From Chitinophaga qingshengii (GTDB lineage Bacteria; Bacteroidota; Bacteroidia; Chitinophagales; Chitinophagaceae): DNA of 64,000 bases. Position 1 is the stretch's first letter; each line of letters opens with the position of its first letter. The translations under genes and the position numbers were made by a program. This document shows positions 17,599-26,872 of this stretch, one piece after another. Location: positions 744,001 through 808,000 of the forward strand of contig NZ_JACVFC010000001.1 in NCBI RefSeq assembly GCF_014529935.1. Reading direction: 5' to 3'. The notes beneath the pieces were generated by a model. The model worked only from the letters and a program-made list of their open reading frames with translations, was not told where the DNA came from and made no database searches.

Positions 17599-18576
17599 TT
17601 ATCGCTGCAGGAGAATGCGGGTCTGTATAGCCTGAGCAACGGTACAGCCTTTGCAGCCGTGCGGGATGTTACCATCCAGCAGCTCTGCTTGTATATGGTA
17701 GCGTTCTGTCAGTACATCTGCTATGGTAGCGGGTGTTACTTTACCAAGTCCGTCGGTTTGTACATCTTTCATATAACAGCAGCCACTGGCTTCTCCATTT
17801 CTGTTAACATACAATCCATGTGTCAACCACGGGCACCCCTCAGAGGGTTTAGACATGAGCCCAGAATAGAAATTAGGATTACCTGGTTGTGGCGCCAACA
17901 GCGCTGTTACTTCGGGATCAGCGCCCACTACTTCTTCCATCCACTCCAGGTCCAGATCGTTCAATACCTGCGCTTTCATATCATCGTTATAGAAAGCGGT
18001 ATAGATATCCATGTTCTGAAGAAACTGGCAGGTCATGCCGCCATCGAGACCAAGTTCGTGATATAACGCAATGATCCCTTTGTAGTCCGACATTGTTTTT
18101 TTCATAACAGTTACCGCAAAGCCTATTAATGGTTCCCGGAGCCTCATTTCATTGCGCAGTTCCAGTAGCGCTCCGATACCTCTGATCACTTTCTCCAGTT
18201 TTCCTCCCCTGATCTCCCTGAATTTATCCATATCCGGAGATTCAATAGAAACCATGATGCGATAAATTCCCAATGACAGCAGTCTTTTGATGTTCTCCGA
18301 AGAAAACAGGCTTCCGTTGGAGATAAAAGAAATACGGGCATCCGGGTGCAGCTGTCTGACCAAAGCTATCATATCAAAAAAATGGGGGTTCAGCAGTGGT
18401 TCCCCTTCTCCCTGGATAGAAATATGTTCCAGGTTCGTAACAGCGGATACCACCTCGCGAAAAGTTTCCAGTGTCATATGCTGCTGGGTCATGTGTCGTC
18501 CGACGCAGAAACCACAGGTAAAGTTACAATGTGTGGTAGGTTCCACCTGGAGATAGGGCAAGTCCGTTTGATACAT
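17599..18576 (-). CDS. Radical SAM enzyme with SPASM-like C-terminal cysteines
   Basis: This 325-residue protein begins with the CX3CX2C cluster CNFTCGFC (Cys17, Cys21, Cys24), which binds the S-adenosylmethionine-cleaving 4Fe-4S centre. GEGEPLLNP is the glycine-rich SAM-binding stretch, and SFISNGS and MVSIESPD are later TIM-barrel strand motifs. Further cysteines near the C-terminus (EGCPWLTHG, GEASGCCYMKD, HGCKGC) resemble a SPASM or twitch domain holding auxiliary clusters. The gene sits between the free AT (11 bp upstream) and the ZmaG-like dehydrogenase (28 bp downstream), inside what is otherwise the aminomalonyl-ACP set. No radical SAM enzyme is part of the known zwittermicin set, so its substrate is open: an ACP-bound intermediate, a peptidyl carrier or the sugar are all possible. 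The family is firm; the function is unknown. Confidence 0.88.
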   Translation of the reverse strand: MYQTDLPYLQVEPTTHCNFTCGFCVGRHMTQQHMTLETFREVVSAVTNLEHISIQGEGEPLLNPHFFDMIALVRQLHPDARISFISNGSLFSSENIKRLLSLGIYRIMVSIESPDMDKFREIRGGKLEKVIRGIGALLELRNEMRLREPLIGFAVTVMKKTMSDYKGIIALYHELGLDGGMTCQFLQNMDIYTAFYNDDMKAQVLNDLDLEWMEEVVGADPEVTALLAPQPGNPNFYSGLMSKPSEGCPWLTHGLYVNRNGEASGCCYMKDVQTDGLGKVTPATIADVLTERYHIQAELLDGNIPHGCKGCTVAQAIQTRILLQR

Positions 18577-18587
18577 AATAAAATAGT

Positions 18588-19844
18588 TTAGCCGGTGATC
18601 ATTTTATATTCACTACCATGTTGTATAAGGTGTTTTTTCCCTAGCATATGCGAAATATATTCCTCTCTTTTGTGTTTTTCGATTTCTTTGGCCTCCAGTG
18701 CATCCCGGACCATCCTGACAGCGTCTATCACTTCCCCTGAGTTGATTTTCCGGTTATCGGCCGTTGCCTGCACATAGGTTGCTTTCAACGCCTGAAAAGG
18801 TTTCACCACCCTCTGTTTATACTCCTGCTGATTGGTGCTGTGGTTGGGCGTACCTACAATGATGCCGAGTCCTCTTCCGATAATAGTGTGGTACTCGGAT
18901 TCTTCTATAAGAAAATGTTGTCTTACAGTTTCCAGGTGTTTATCTTCCGAAACGGAGAATGCGGTGATCTGTTCCGTGTTCCGCATCAGGAGAAATTTCA
19001 GCAGCTCTTTAGGTCCTAATTCAATGGCTACGTCCACGCCCTCTTTCTCCAATCGTTGTATCTGCCCGCTCCACAGGACCGGCGAGATAAGCTGGGCCGA
19101 TAAATTGGCAGCCACCGATCCGGGGCCATCGTATAACAGCATGTTGCAATTGGCCAGTACTTTACTGGTACCTATGGCATACTGGTATTTGTCCAGCTCC
19201 CGTTTCATAGCTACTGCGGCGTCCAGCATAAGCGGACAATGGAATGGTCCATTCATGTTGAGCGGATAAACGATGCCGCCGGCTTTCTCCAGGCGTTTAC
19301 CAAGTGCGTATACTGCACTTACATCTCCGGAAATAGAAACCTGATCGGGGCCATCATATGCCGATATATATACCCGGTGACCTTCTTCAAAGATTTCATT
19401 ACAGCATTCATATACCTTTTCGGAATGCAGGTTAATACCCCACGCCATAGTACCGTTAATCTCCCGGAGGCAATCCTCTATGATCTCACCTCTTTTTTTT
19501 ACCAGGTGAAGTGCATCGGGGTAGCGGATAACACCGGCAGCAGTAAGTGCGGTGTATTCACCAAGACTGTGTCCCAGGCAATAAGCAGGTTGTAATCCCA
19601 CTTCCTTCATAAATACCCGGAAGATACCATAGCTGACAGCCAGCAGAGAGCATTGGGAAGCCTGCAGCGCAGCCAGTTCGGCAAAAGCATTTTTATCGAA
19701 ACACAGTCTCCTGAAATTCATTTTCAACTCATCTTCCGCCTCCTGAATTGTTTGCCGGAAAATTGCGAAATTGTCATAGAATGTTTTTCCCATACCGGTG
19801 CTTTGGGCGCCTACACCTGGAAACATAAAAGCAATATTGCTCAT
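18588..19844 (-). CDS. Free-standing acyltransferase acting in trans (ZmaF-like)
   Basis: The ATG at 19844 (MSNIAFMFPGVGAQSTGMGK, 418 residues) starts exactly at the family's first strand and leaves 8 bp after the upstream gene; the frame is open further upstream, but that would overlap its neighbour. The motifs are FPGVGAQ, the nucleophile Ser93 in GHSLGEY, and the active-site His region MNGPFHCPLM. After the catalytic core comes a C-terminal tail of about 100 residues containing GIIVGTPNHSTNQQEYKQRVVKPFQAL, which resembles the tail of ATs in trans-AT polyketide clusters. It is the only intact AT in view, and the sole PKS module has a dead AT, so it should load that module. The aminomalonyl cassette beside it suggests aminomalonyl-ACP as donor, as for ZmaF; malonyl-CoA remains possible. 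Confidence 0.9.
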   Translation of the reverse strand: MSNIAFMFPGVGAQSTGMGKTFYDNFAIFRQTIQEAEDELKMNFRRLCFDKNAFAELAALQASQCSLLAVSYGIFRVFMKEVGLQPAYCLGHSLGEYTALTAAGVIRYPDALHLVKKRGEIIEDCLREINGTMAWGINLHSEKVYECCNEIFEEGHRVYISAYDGPDQVSISGDVSAVYALGKRLEKAGGIVYPLNMNGPFHCPLMLDAAVAMKRELDKYQYAIGTSKVLANCNMLLYDGPGSVAANLSAQLISPVLWSGQIQRLEKEGVDVAIELGPKELLKFLLMRNTEQITAFSVSEDKHLETVRQHFLIEESEYHTIIGRGLGIIVGTPNHSTNQQEYKQRVVKPFQALKATYVQATADNRKINSGEVIDAVRMVRDALEAKEIEKHKREEYISHMLGKKHLIQHGSEYKMITG

Positions 19845-19852
19845 AAACAGTA

Positions 19853-21049
19853 TTAAGAATTGCCGATTATATGTGAACTGTGGTTGAATAATGGTTGTAA
19901 CTGCTGAGTAAAATTCGCCCGGAGAAACCCGGTAATCAGCGCTACAGTAAAGTTTTTGCAAGAGAGGTAATCATGCCTGTATTGTTCCAGGAGGAATATT
20001 TCCCGTTGGCCGTTATCGTTGTCACCTACGAGGATACAATAAGAAAGTTGTTTGCCCCCCCACCAGTCCCACTTCGTCGTAGGGTCTTCAATATCCTTAC
20101 CTGTGTAGGTAATGATGAGTGGTACATTTTCCCGGGGGAACCCGTTATTCACCAACACGCCATAAACAGCAGCGGCACAATGCATCATACCAGTACATGG
20201 ACCAAAGATCAGCTTCACCGCCTTATCGGCCAGCAGAGATATATCGTTTCTTAGTCCCAGCTGGCGCGCGAAAACGAGCCTTGCCATCTGTTCTGATCCC
20301 AACCACGCTTCATAGAAAGTATCTTTCCCTATGCCTTTTTCATCATAGATGAGTATTTTTGCATTGGTGTTATCGATATAATATTGCAGGAGATCGAAGT
20401 AAACCTCCATGTTCAGCTGCTTGATTTTCCGGGAACTGTCGTCAAACATCACGATAAGGTTATCGTCTTCCTTTACTCCCTGCCCGCGCAACCAGTTCCC
20501 TCCCCACTCTATTTCTCCTGCCGTCAGGAAAAGTTCCTTTTGTACCGCGTCGGCATTATCCTGGATATAGTCTCCCAGACCGGGCAGCGAAGAAAAAATA
20601 GTATCCAATTTCGCCAGCTTGTCGAAGTAAGCCGTTACGGAAAACACCTGTGGAAAAGGACTTCCTTCCAGCACCGTATCTGCATAGCGGATACTGAGCA
20701 TATTAAGAAATGCCAATTCAGTTTCAATGGAGGTGATGATAATCATATGATACTGCATGTAGTCAATTTCCATCAATGGCGTTTGGGACACTGCAGACAC
20801 GTATGGATTATTCCGAATCAACTGGTGAACCATACCATTGGGGCAGTTCACCTCTATCTCTACCGATTCTTCAAAAAAACCACAAAGCGCTTTCAGATAA
20901 CAGAACCGGCAAATAGTATCGCCGATAAAATGAAGAGGGAAATCATACAGCAGCAGCACTTTCATAGAATCGCCGCCTGTCGGCCGCTGAAGCATTTCAA
21001 TCCGGTTTACCAGTAACAGTTCTTTCGGTGATAAATTATCTCTATGCAT
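19853..21049 (-). CDS. GT9-like glycosyltransferase (heptosyltransferase family)
   Basis: This is a 398-residue protein from the ATG at 21049, 11 bp after the NRPS H stop; an internal ATG at 20965 (MKVLLLYDFPLHFIGDTICR) would begin at the usual first strand, so the first 28 residues are uncertain. The GT-B-like landmarks are the N-terminal MKVLLLYDFPLHFIGD, with a central DDNLIVMFDDSSRKIKQLNMEVYFDLLQYY and LIFGPCTGMMHCAAAVYG. The last corresponds to the GPDTGPMHLAAA donor-binding motif of ADP-heptose transferases. The resemblance is clear but the motifs are altered (CTGM for DTGP), so another donor is likely. Its place inside the megasynthase operon suggests it decorates the peptide; a second glycosyltransferase closes the operon. 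Donor and acceptor cannot be named. Confidence 0.68.
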   Translation of the reverse strand: MHRDNLSPKELLLVNRIEMLQRPTGGDSMKVLLLYDFPLHFIGDTICRFCYLKALCGFFEESVEIEVNCPNGMVHQLIRNNPYVSAVSQTPLMEIDYMQYHMIIITSIETELAFLNMLSIRYADTVLEGSPFPQVFSVTAYFDKLAKLDTIFSSLPGLGDYIQDNADAVQKELFLTAGEIEWGGNWLRGQGVKEDDNLIVMFDDSSRKIKQLNMEVYFDLLQYYIDNTNAKILIYDEKGIGKDTFYEAWLGSEQMARLVFARQLGLRNDISLLADKAVKLIFGPCTGMMHCAAAVYGVLVNNGFPRENVPLIITYTGKDIEDPTTKWDWWGGKQLSYCILVGDNDNGQREIFLLEQYRHDYLSCKNFTVALITGFLRANFTQQLQPLFNHSSHIIGNS

Positions 21050-21060
21050 AAGCTTTCTGT

Positions 21061-24000
21061 TTATTCCGCTGTCAGTTTGGAAATGTACGCAGCCAGTTGC
21101 CTAACCGTCGGATATGTAAATACATCTTTTATATGCAGTCGTTTGTCTATCTGCCTTTTCATTTTCGATACTATCTGTAAGGCCTTGATAGAATCAGCTC
21201 CTGTAGTAAAGAGCTCATCGTCCAATCCAAGGTTATCCTTGCCTGTGAACTCTTCCCAGATTTCTGCCACTTTCTTCTCTATCTCTGTTTCCGGAGCACA
21301 ATAAGCTACTGTGATTACTTCCTCTACTTCAAGAGAAAGCAGCGCTTTCTTATCTGCTTTGCCATTTTGAGTAAAGGGAATCATGCCCACGGCCAATAAA
21401 AACGAAGGCACCATCGCCGCCGGCAAATACCTGCCTACGTCCTTTCTCACTCTAACCGGGGCTATTGGAAATTCGGAAATATAGTACGCACGGAGGCTCT
21501 GTTCACCCGATGCCTCCTTCGCTACGAGTACCACAATTTCCCGTATATAAGGCAATTTTCTGAAGGCCGCTTCAATTTCAGCCAGCTCTATCCGGACACC
21601 ACCTACTTTAACCTGGTCATCTTTTCTGCCCATATATATCAACGCACCATTTTCGTCCCATCGGGCATAATCACCGGTACGGTAAATTTTTCTTTGCAGC
21701 AATGGATGTGTTACAAACCGCTCCGCTGTCAGTTCCGGACGATTCAAATACCCCCTCGCTAACCCAATACCGGCAATACACAGCTCTCCCGGTACGCCGG
21801 CAGGCTGTATCTGCAAGCTGTTATCAAGGATGTAAATCCGGATATTGTCTATCGGGTAACCGATAGGTATGCGCGGATAGTTATCATTAGTTACATCAAA
21901 CCAGGTGACATCTATGGTTGCTTCTGTAGGGCCATACAGATTTGACAGCTCAGCGGAGCAGTATTCTTTCAGGGTCATCATCCGCGATACCTGGTGCTTT
22001 TCCAGCGCTTCGCCGCTGGAAAATATCCGCCGAAGTGATGGTATGCTGCAGGCCTGTTCCTCCAGGGCATTCATAAAATAGGTCAATACAGAGGGTACAA
22101 AATGCAGGATGGTGATCTGATGAATATTAATAGCTTCTATCATCCCATCGGGGTCTTTTTCCAGCCCTTCGGGCGCTATGCAGAGTGTCGCGCCGGATAT
22201 TGTCCAGAGTAACAGTTCCCATACGGAAACATCAAAAATATAAGGTGTTTTTTGAAGGATAATATCACGATTACCTATCTCGTAAGCATCCCGCATCCAA
22301 CGCAACCTGTTCCGCAGCGCGCCGTGTTCTATCATCGCTCCTTTGGGCATGCCGGTAGAACCTGATGTATAAATTACATAAGCCAGATCCTCATCTGCAA
22401 TAAGGGGTAGCGCCCCTGGTGATGCCAGCATGGCGGTTTCCAGGTCTAATACCCCGCAACCCTCCGGCGCATGGGTAAAAGTAGTTTCTGCTATCATGAG
22501 TGAAGCCCCGGCATCTTCAAGGATGTATCCTATTCTTGCCGATGGCCATGCCGGATCAATCGGGAGCCAGGCGTTTCCTGATTTAAGTATACCCAGCAAT
22601 GCCATCAACATACCGGGAGAACGTTCCAGCATCACGGGAACAACCTGTTTATCTCCTTTTTTTCTGGCAATAATAGCAGCTGCAATGCGATCTGTGCAAC
22701 TATCGATAAAGGCATGCGTAAACACCTCATCTTCATATATCCAGCCTACTTCGTCCGGACACGCGGCGACCCGATGCCGGTAAGTATCCAATATCTGAAG
22801 CTCCCTTTCAAAGTACTTATCCGTATCATTGAAGTCGATTGTCACCTGTTGCAGTTCTTTCGATGATAATACCTCGCTTTTACAAACGTCGCCATCCGGC
22901 TGACTGATAAACAGTTCCAATAATTTGATGAAATACGCATTCAGGCGTTCAGCCATTTCATCTGTCACACATCCCGAAGCGTATACGATGGTTAGTATCA
23001 GGTTCTGCCAGGTATTATTGATATGAAAATCCAGTAGCGTATTTTCATTGATAAAATGGGAAATGCCAAGGGAGGTCGCGGTATTATCTACTGGTGCCTC
23101 TTCCATGCCTTTCACTACGTGAAAATCGATATAGTTGAATTTTGTATCGAAGAAGGGATTTTTCTCCGTAGTCTGTTCCCCGCAAATATTCATAATCTCT
23201 GAGAGGGACACGCCATCGACATATTTCAGTGCTTTCAGTTTTCTATCCACCAGTTGCACAAAACCAGCCCAGCTTGGGGCCTCATCTGTCTGGAGACGTA
23301 CCGGTACAGTATTCAGGAAACAGGCTACGAGCTGGGCGGCATCCATATCCGGCGGACGAGTATTGGTAGTAAGCCCTACCACGATATCCGCATCGGAGGA
23401 AAGCATATTGATGGTATAGGCGTAGGCCGCAAAACAGATATGTTTAACGTTGGTATCCAGCCTGCGTGCGGATGCTTCCAGTTTTTGATACATCTCATGA
23501 CCCAGATGCGATATTTTTCTTTTGAATCCCAAAGCGGATCTGTTGTGTGAACTGCCAATAGCCACCCTTTTATAGTCTTTCAACTCTTGTTGCCAGAAAG
23601 CGGCTACCTGGGGATCCTTTTTGCTGATCATCTCCTGAATGATAAAATCTCTATATGAGACGGACAGCGGAGAGAGCTTATAGTCTTTGTCAGTAAATAA
23701 CCGCAGATAGGTATTATTCAGTTCTGTCAGAAAAGAGGCCTGGCTCCAACCATCCAGGATAGCATGATGCAATTCAAAAAGCAGTACATGGAAATTATCG
23801 CTGCATCTATAGAGCGACATTCTCCACAGTGGCGGTTTTTCCAGCTCAAATGGCTGATTTCTACCGGCAACCAGTGCTTCTTCCAACAATTCCCGTTGCT
23901 CCTCCGGCTTATGATGGGAAATGTCATGGAGAGGTATTTGATATTCAGCCCGATCATATACGATGTGTGCATAATAATCCATCCAGAAGGCGCTTCTGAA

Positions 24001-26832
24001 GATGATGTGTTTCTGCACCAGCATGGCAAGTGCCTGCTCAAAGTGCTCACAGGAGAAATCTTCATACCTGATTTCCAGCACTACCTGTTCATGGTATACT
24101 GCTTCCGCTGTATTAAGATTACTGTAGTAAGTCATTCCTTTCTGGATATCACTCATCGGGAAAATATCCTCAATGGCACCATAAGCAGGAAGCGCCTTAT
24201 TATTGATAATGACTTGCCGGAATTCGTCCAGCTGTTGCATGGCTTCTCCTTTAGCCGCTATTGTGCCGGATAATGCCTCCAGTCTGACCAGATTGGTGAT
24301 TTCGCGGATAGTATCGTACCTATAGATATCCGCGATCTTGAGGTTTCTTCCAAAAGCTTTATTGATTTCCCCTATCAGGCGGATAGCCCGTATAGAATCT
24401 CCTCCGATATGGAAATAGCTGTCTGTTGTGCTGATATCTTCCTGTTTCAACAGTCGTTGCCAGATGCGAAGCATTTTTTCTTCCACTTCATCTTTTGCCG
24501 GTACCACTATTTTAGTGGCAGTATGCCTGTACTTACGCAGGGCGGTATGATCGATCTTATTATTATTGGTTAGTGGAAATTTTTCAAGGCTGACAAAAGC
24601 GGCCGGCACCATATACGGTGGCAAACAAGATGCGGCGAACTTACGCATCTCTTCTCCGCTGATACCCGTGGCGCCAGAAAGATAGGCACAAAGCGATTGA
24701 TGCCCCTCTTCATCTGTTTCAGCCAATACTACTACGCCCTTGATTCCGGGGAGACGGAGCAGCTGGTTTTCTATTTCTCCGGGCTCGATCCGGTATCCTC
24801 TGAGTTTTACCTGGTGATCAAGCCGATGAAAGTATTCCAGGTCACCGTCCGTTTTCATACGCACGCAATCGCCCGTTTTATATAACCGTTGTCCGCTCTT
24901 AAACGGGTGGACCACGAATCTCTCCGCTGTTAACAAAGGCTGATTAAGATAACCAATGGCCAGTCCTTCCCCGCCTACATACAATTCTCCTTTAACACCG
25001 GCCGGCACCAGCTGGCCTCTGCTGTCCAGAACCAGTAACTCCAGTGTAGGCAGTGGTTTTCCTATATTACTTGTACCATTGGCAATGTCTTCAACCGTGA
25101 TTTTCTTATAGGTTACATGTACAGTTGTTTCGGTAATACCATACATATTAATAAGATCTACGGCCGGGTACCGGTTAATCCAGTTTTTTAGCCGGGAGGG
25201 GGCCAGTGCCTCTCCGCCGAAAACAACTGTTTTCAACGGCAATTCAGCCGCCGCGGGCAACGCAGTCAATGCAGCTTCCCCGAAAGCGTAAAACGCCGAG
25301 GGGGTTTGATTCAATACTGTAATCCCCTGTTTCATCACCAACCCGAGGAATTGCCGTGGATCGCGGGCCACCTCTTTGGTGACGATTACCAGACGGCCAC
25401 CGTATAGCAAAGCGCCAAATATCTCCCAGACAGAAAAATCAAAATTATAGTCATGAAAAAGTGTCCATACATCGGTATCAGAAAAATCAAAAAGTGAGGC
25501 ATCATTGAATAACAATCTCACAACACTACGATGTGAAACCATTACACCTTTAGGCAATCCGGTAGTACCAGAGGTGTAAATGACGTATGCAGCATCATCC
25601 GGATGCACTTTCACTTCCAGAGGTTGGACGGAAGCGGTTTTCCAGGCTTCATCATCCGTAAGCAGCACCTTTACCCCGCAGCTGATTTTAGCGACATACA
25701 CCTGATCAGCCACTATCCATCCGGCATTACTATCATTCAACAAAAAATCAATCCGTTGCTGTGGCAGGTCCGGATCTATCGGCAAATAGGTAGCCCCGCA
25801 TTTCAATACACCTATTATAGCGGCGATCATTTCCGGCGAACGGTCTATAAGCAATGCCACCAATGATCCATTACCAGCTCCGTTGCTACGCAGCCAGTTG
25901 GCCACCTTGTTTGACTGCTCATCCAGTTCACCGTAAGACATTTGACGATCTCCGCAGCTGATCGCTGTATTGCCGGCAGCCAGTTGCACCTGCTGCTCAA
26001 AAAAGCCATGAATAACCGCGTTATCAGGATACTTCACGGCAGTATTATCCAGACAATGAAGTAACACACCCATATCTTCGCTACTGAGCATATCTATTTC
26101 AAATAGTGGCTTGTTTGGATAAGTGGTAGCCTCATTAAGAAAAAAACACAGGTGCCTGACAATACTGGAAATGGTGTCCGGCAGATAAGCTGTCTTGTCA
26201 AATACAACCGTTATCTGCCAGACGTCCTCCGTTGGATCAAATATAAAATGTAAGCGATGTGGTATCTGCTCTGCATATTCCGGATCATGTAAACCTTTCA
26301 GGGAAACGCTTACATCGAACAGCGGAAATTCATGTTCGTTGTCATATTCCATTCCCAACAGGGAGGGCAATATTTTTACCGGGTAATTCTGATGTTTCAA
26401 CGCATCAGTCAATGCAGATTTTACCGCTGTGAGTGCCGACCGGAAGGTCTCTTCAGAAAAATTCCGTCTCAGCAAAAGCATGGTATTAATCAGGGAATGC
26501 ACCGGTGCCTGCTGATCATAAACGGGCGTGCCGATGACTACATCAGACAGGGAAGTATACCTGGACAAAAGCGCCATCACTCCTGTCATCAGTATCATAT
26601 GCAACGCTTTTTCATTTCCTTTGGCATGCGCATTGAGTTTGTCTGCCAGGGTGGCAGGTAACTCAAAGATCAATTTATCCGGTGTAGCCGGCTGTAACCT
26701 GTTATCGCGGTCATACGGGAAAACAGCCTTTTCGGGATTTCCCGAAAGCAGTTGCAACCAGAAGTTTCTTTCGGCGACGTGCTGGTTGGCAACAATGTTT
26801 AACTGGTCTTGTACAGGAGAAGTGGGTATCAT
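21061..26832 (-). CDS. NRPS H: half C-A(Thr)-PCP-C-A(Ser)-PCP
   Basis: This is a 1923-residue, two-module protein. Residues 1-240 are only the C-terminal lobe of a condensation domain (GTPVYDQ, INTMLLLRR, HQNYPVKIL) without HHxxxDG. The first A domain (about 265-760) has YTSGTTGLPKG and pocket residues DFWNVGMVH, a threonine signature. PCP Ser813 follows. The full C domain (about 888-1330) has HHAILDGWS at 1022-1030. The second A domain (about 1340-1830) gives DVWHFSLID, a serine signature. The final PCP is unusual: LFTTGADSIKA with Ser1881 instead of GGDS. The protein ends there, with no thioesterase. The preceding protein G ends in a full C domain, so the first module is split over two polypeptides. 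The next megasynthase in the operon begins with a KS, so the terminal PCP probably hands a Ser-ended chain to a PKS module. Confidence 0.93.
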   Translation of the reverse strand: MIPTSPVQDQLNIVANQHVAERNFWLQLLSGNPEKAVFPYDRDNRLQPATPDKLIFELPATLADKLNAHAKGNEKALHMILMTGVMALLSRYTSLSDVVIGTPVYDQQAPVHSLINTMLLLRRNFSEETFRSALTAVKSALTDALKHQNYPVKILPSLLGMEYDNEHEFPLFDVSVSLKGLHDPEYAEQIPHRLHFIFDPTEDVWQITVVFDKTAYLPDTISSIVRHLCFFLNEATTYPNKPLFEIDMLSSEDMGVLLHCLDNTAVKYPDNAVIHGFFEQQVQLAAGNTAISCGDRQMSYGELDEQSNKVANWLRSNGAGNGSLVALLIDRSPEMIAAIIGVLKCGATYLPIDPDLPQQRIDFLLNDSNAGWIVADQVYVAKISCGVKVLLTDDEAWKTASVQPLEVKVHPDDAAYVIYTSGTTGLPKGVMVSHRSVVRLLFNDASLFDFSDTDVWTLFHDYNFDFSVWEIFGALLYGGRLVIVTKEVARDPRQFLGLVMKQGITVLNQTPSAFYAFGEAALTALPAAAELPLKTVVFGGEALAPSRLKNWINRYPAVDLINMYGITETTVHVTYKKITVEDIANGTSNIGKPLPTLELLVLDSRGQLVPAGVKGELYVGGEGLAIGYLNQPLLTAERFVVHPFKSGQRLYKTGDCVRMKTDGDLEYFHRLDHQVKLRGYRIEPGEIENQLLRLPGIKGVVVLAETDEEGHQSLCAYLSGATGISGEEMRKFAASCLPPYMVPAAFVSLEKFPLTNNNKIDHTALRKYRHTATKIVVPAKDEVEEKMLRIWQRLLKQEDISTTDSYFHIGGDSIRAIRLIGEINKAFGRNLKIADIYRYDTIREITNLVRLEALSGTIAAKGEAMQQLDEFRQVIINNKALPAYGAIEDIFPMSDIQKGMTYYSNLNTAEAVYHEQVVLEIRYEDFSCEHFEQALAMLVQKHIIFRSAFWMDYYAHIVYDRAEYQIPLHDISHHKPEEQRELLEEALVAGRNQPFELEKPPLWRMSLYRCSDNFHVLLFELHHAILDGWSQASFLTELNNTYLRLFTDKDYKLSPLSVSYRDFIIQEMISKKDPQVAAFWQQELKDYKRVAIGSSHNRSALGFKRKISHLGHEMYQKLEASARRLDTNVKHICFAAYAYTINMLSSDADIVVGLTTNTRPPDMDAAQLVACFLNTVPVRLQTDEAPSWAGFVQLVDRKLKALKYVDGVSLSEIMNICGEQTTEKNPFFDTKFNYIDFHVVKGMEEAPVDNTATSLGISHFINENTLLDFHINNTWQNLILTIVYASGCVTDEMAERLNAYFIKLLELFISQPDGDVCKSEVLSSKELQQVTIDFNDTDKYFERELQILDTYRHRVAACPDEVGWIYEDEVFTHAFIDSCTDRIAAAIIARKKGDKQVVPVMLERSPGMLMALLGILKSGNAWLPIDPAWPSARIGYILEDAGASLMIAETTFTHAPEGCGVLDLETAMLASPGALPLIADEDLAYVIYTSGSTGMPKGAMIEHGALRNRLRWMRDAYEIGNRDIILQKTPYIFDVSVWELLLWTISGATLCIAPEGLEKDPDGMIEAINIHQITILHFVPSVLTYFMNALEEQACSIPSLRRIFSSGEALEKHQVSRMMTLKEYCSAELSNLYGPTEATIDVTWFDVTNDNYPRIPIGYPIDNIRIYILDNSLQIQPAGVPGELCIAGIGLARGYLNRPELTAERFVTHPLLQRKIYRTGDYARWDENGALIYMGRKDDQVKVGGVRIELAEIEAAFRKLPYIREIVVLVAKEASGEQSLRAYYISEFPIAPVRVRKDVGRYLPAAMVPSFLLAVGMIPFTQNGKADKKALLSLEVEEVITVAYCAPETEIEKKVAEIWEEFTGKDNLGLDDELFTTGADSIKALQIVSKMKRQIDKRLHIKDVFTYPTVRQLAAYISKLTAE

Positions 26833-26872
26833 TAGGCTAATCTTTTTTAAGGAAAAACTTATCTGAATCTGC

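Noticed and set aside
17571..17675. Upstream start for the 3-hydroxyacyl-CoA dehydrogenase-like gene at 17675
   Set aside because: It would add 35 unlike residues before the NAD-binding strand and overlap the radical SAM gene by 77 bp.
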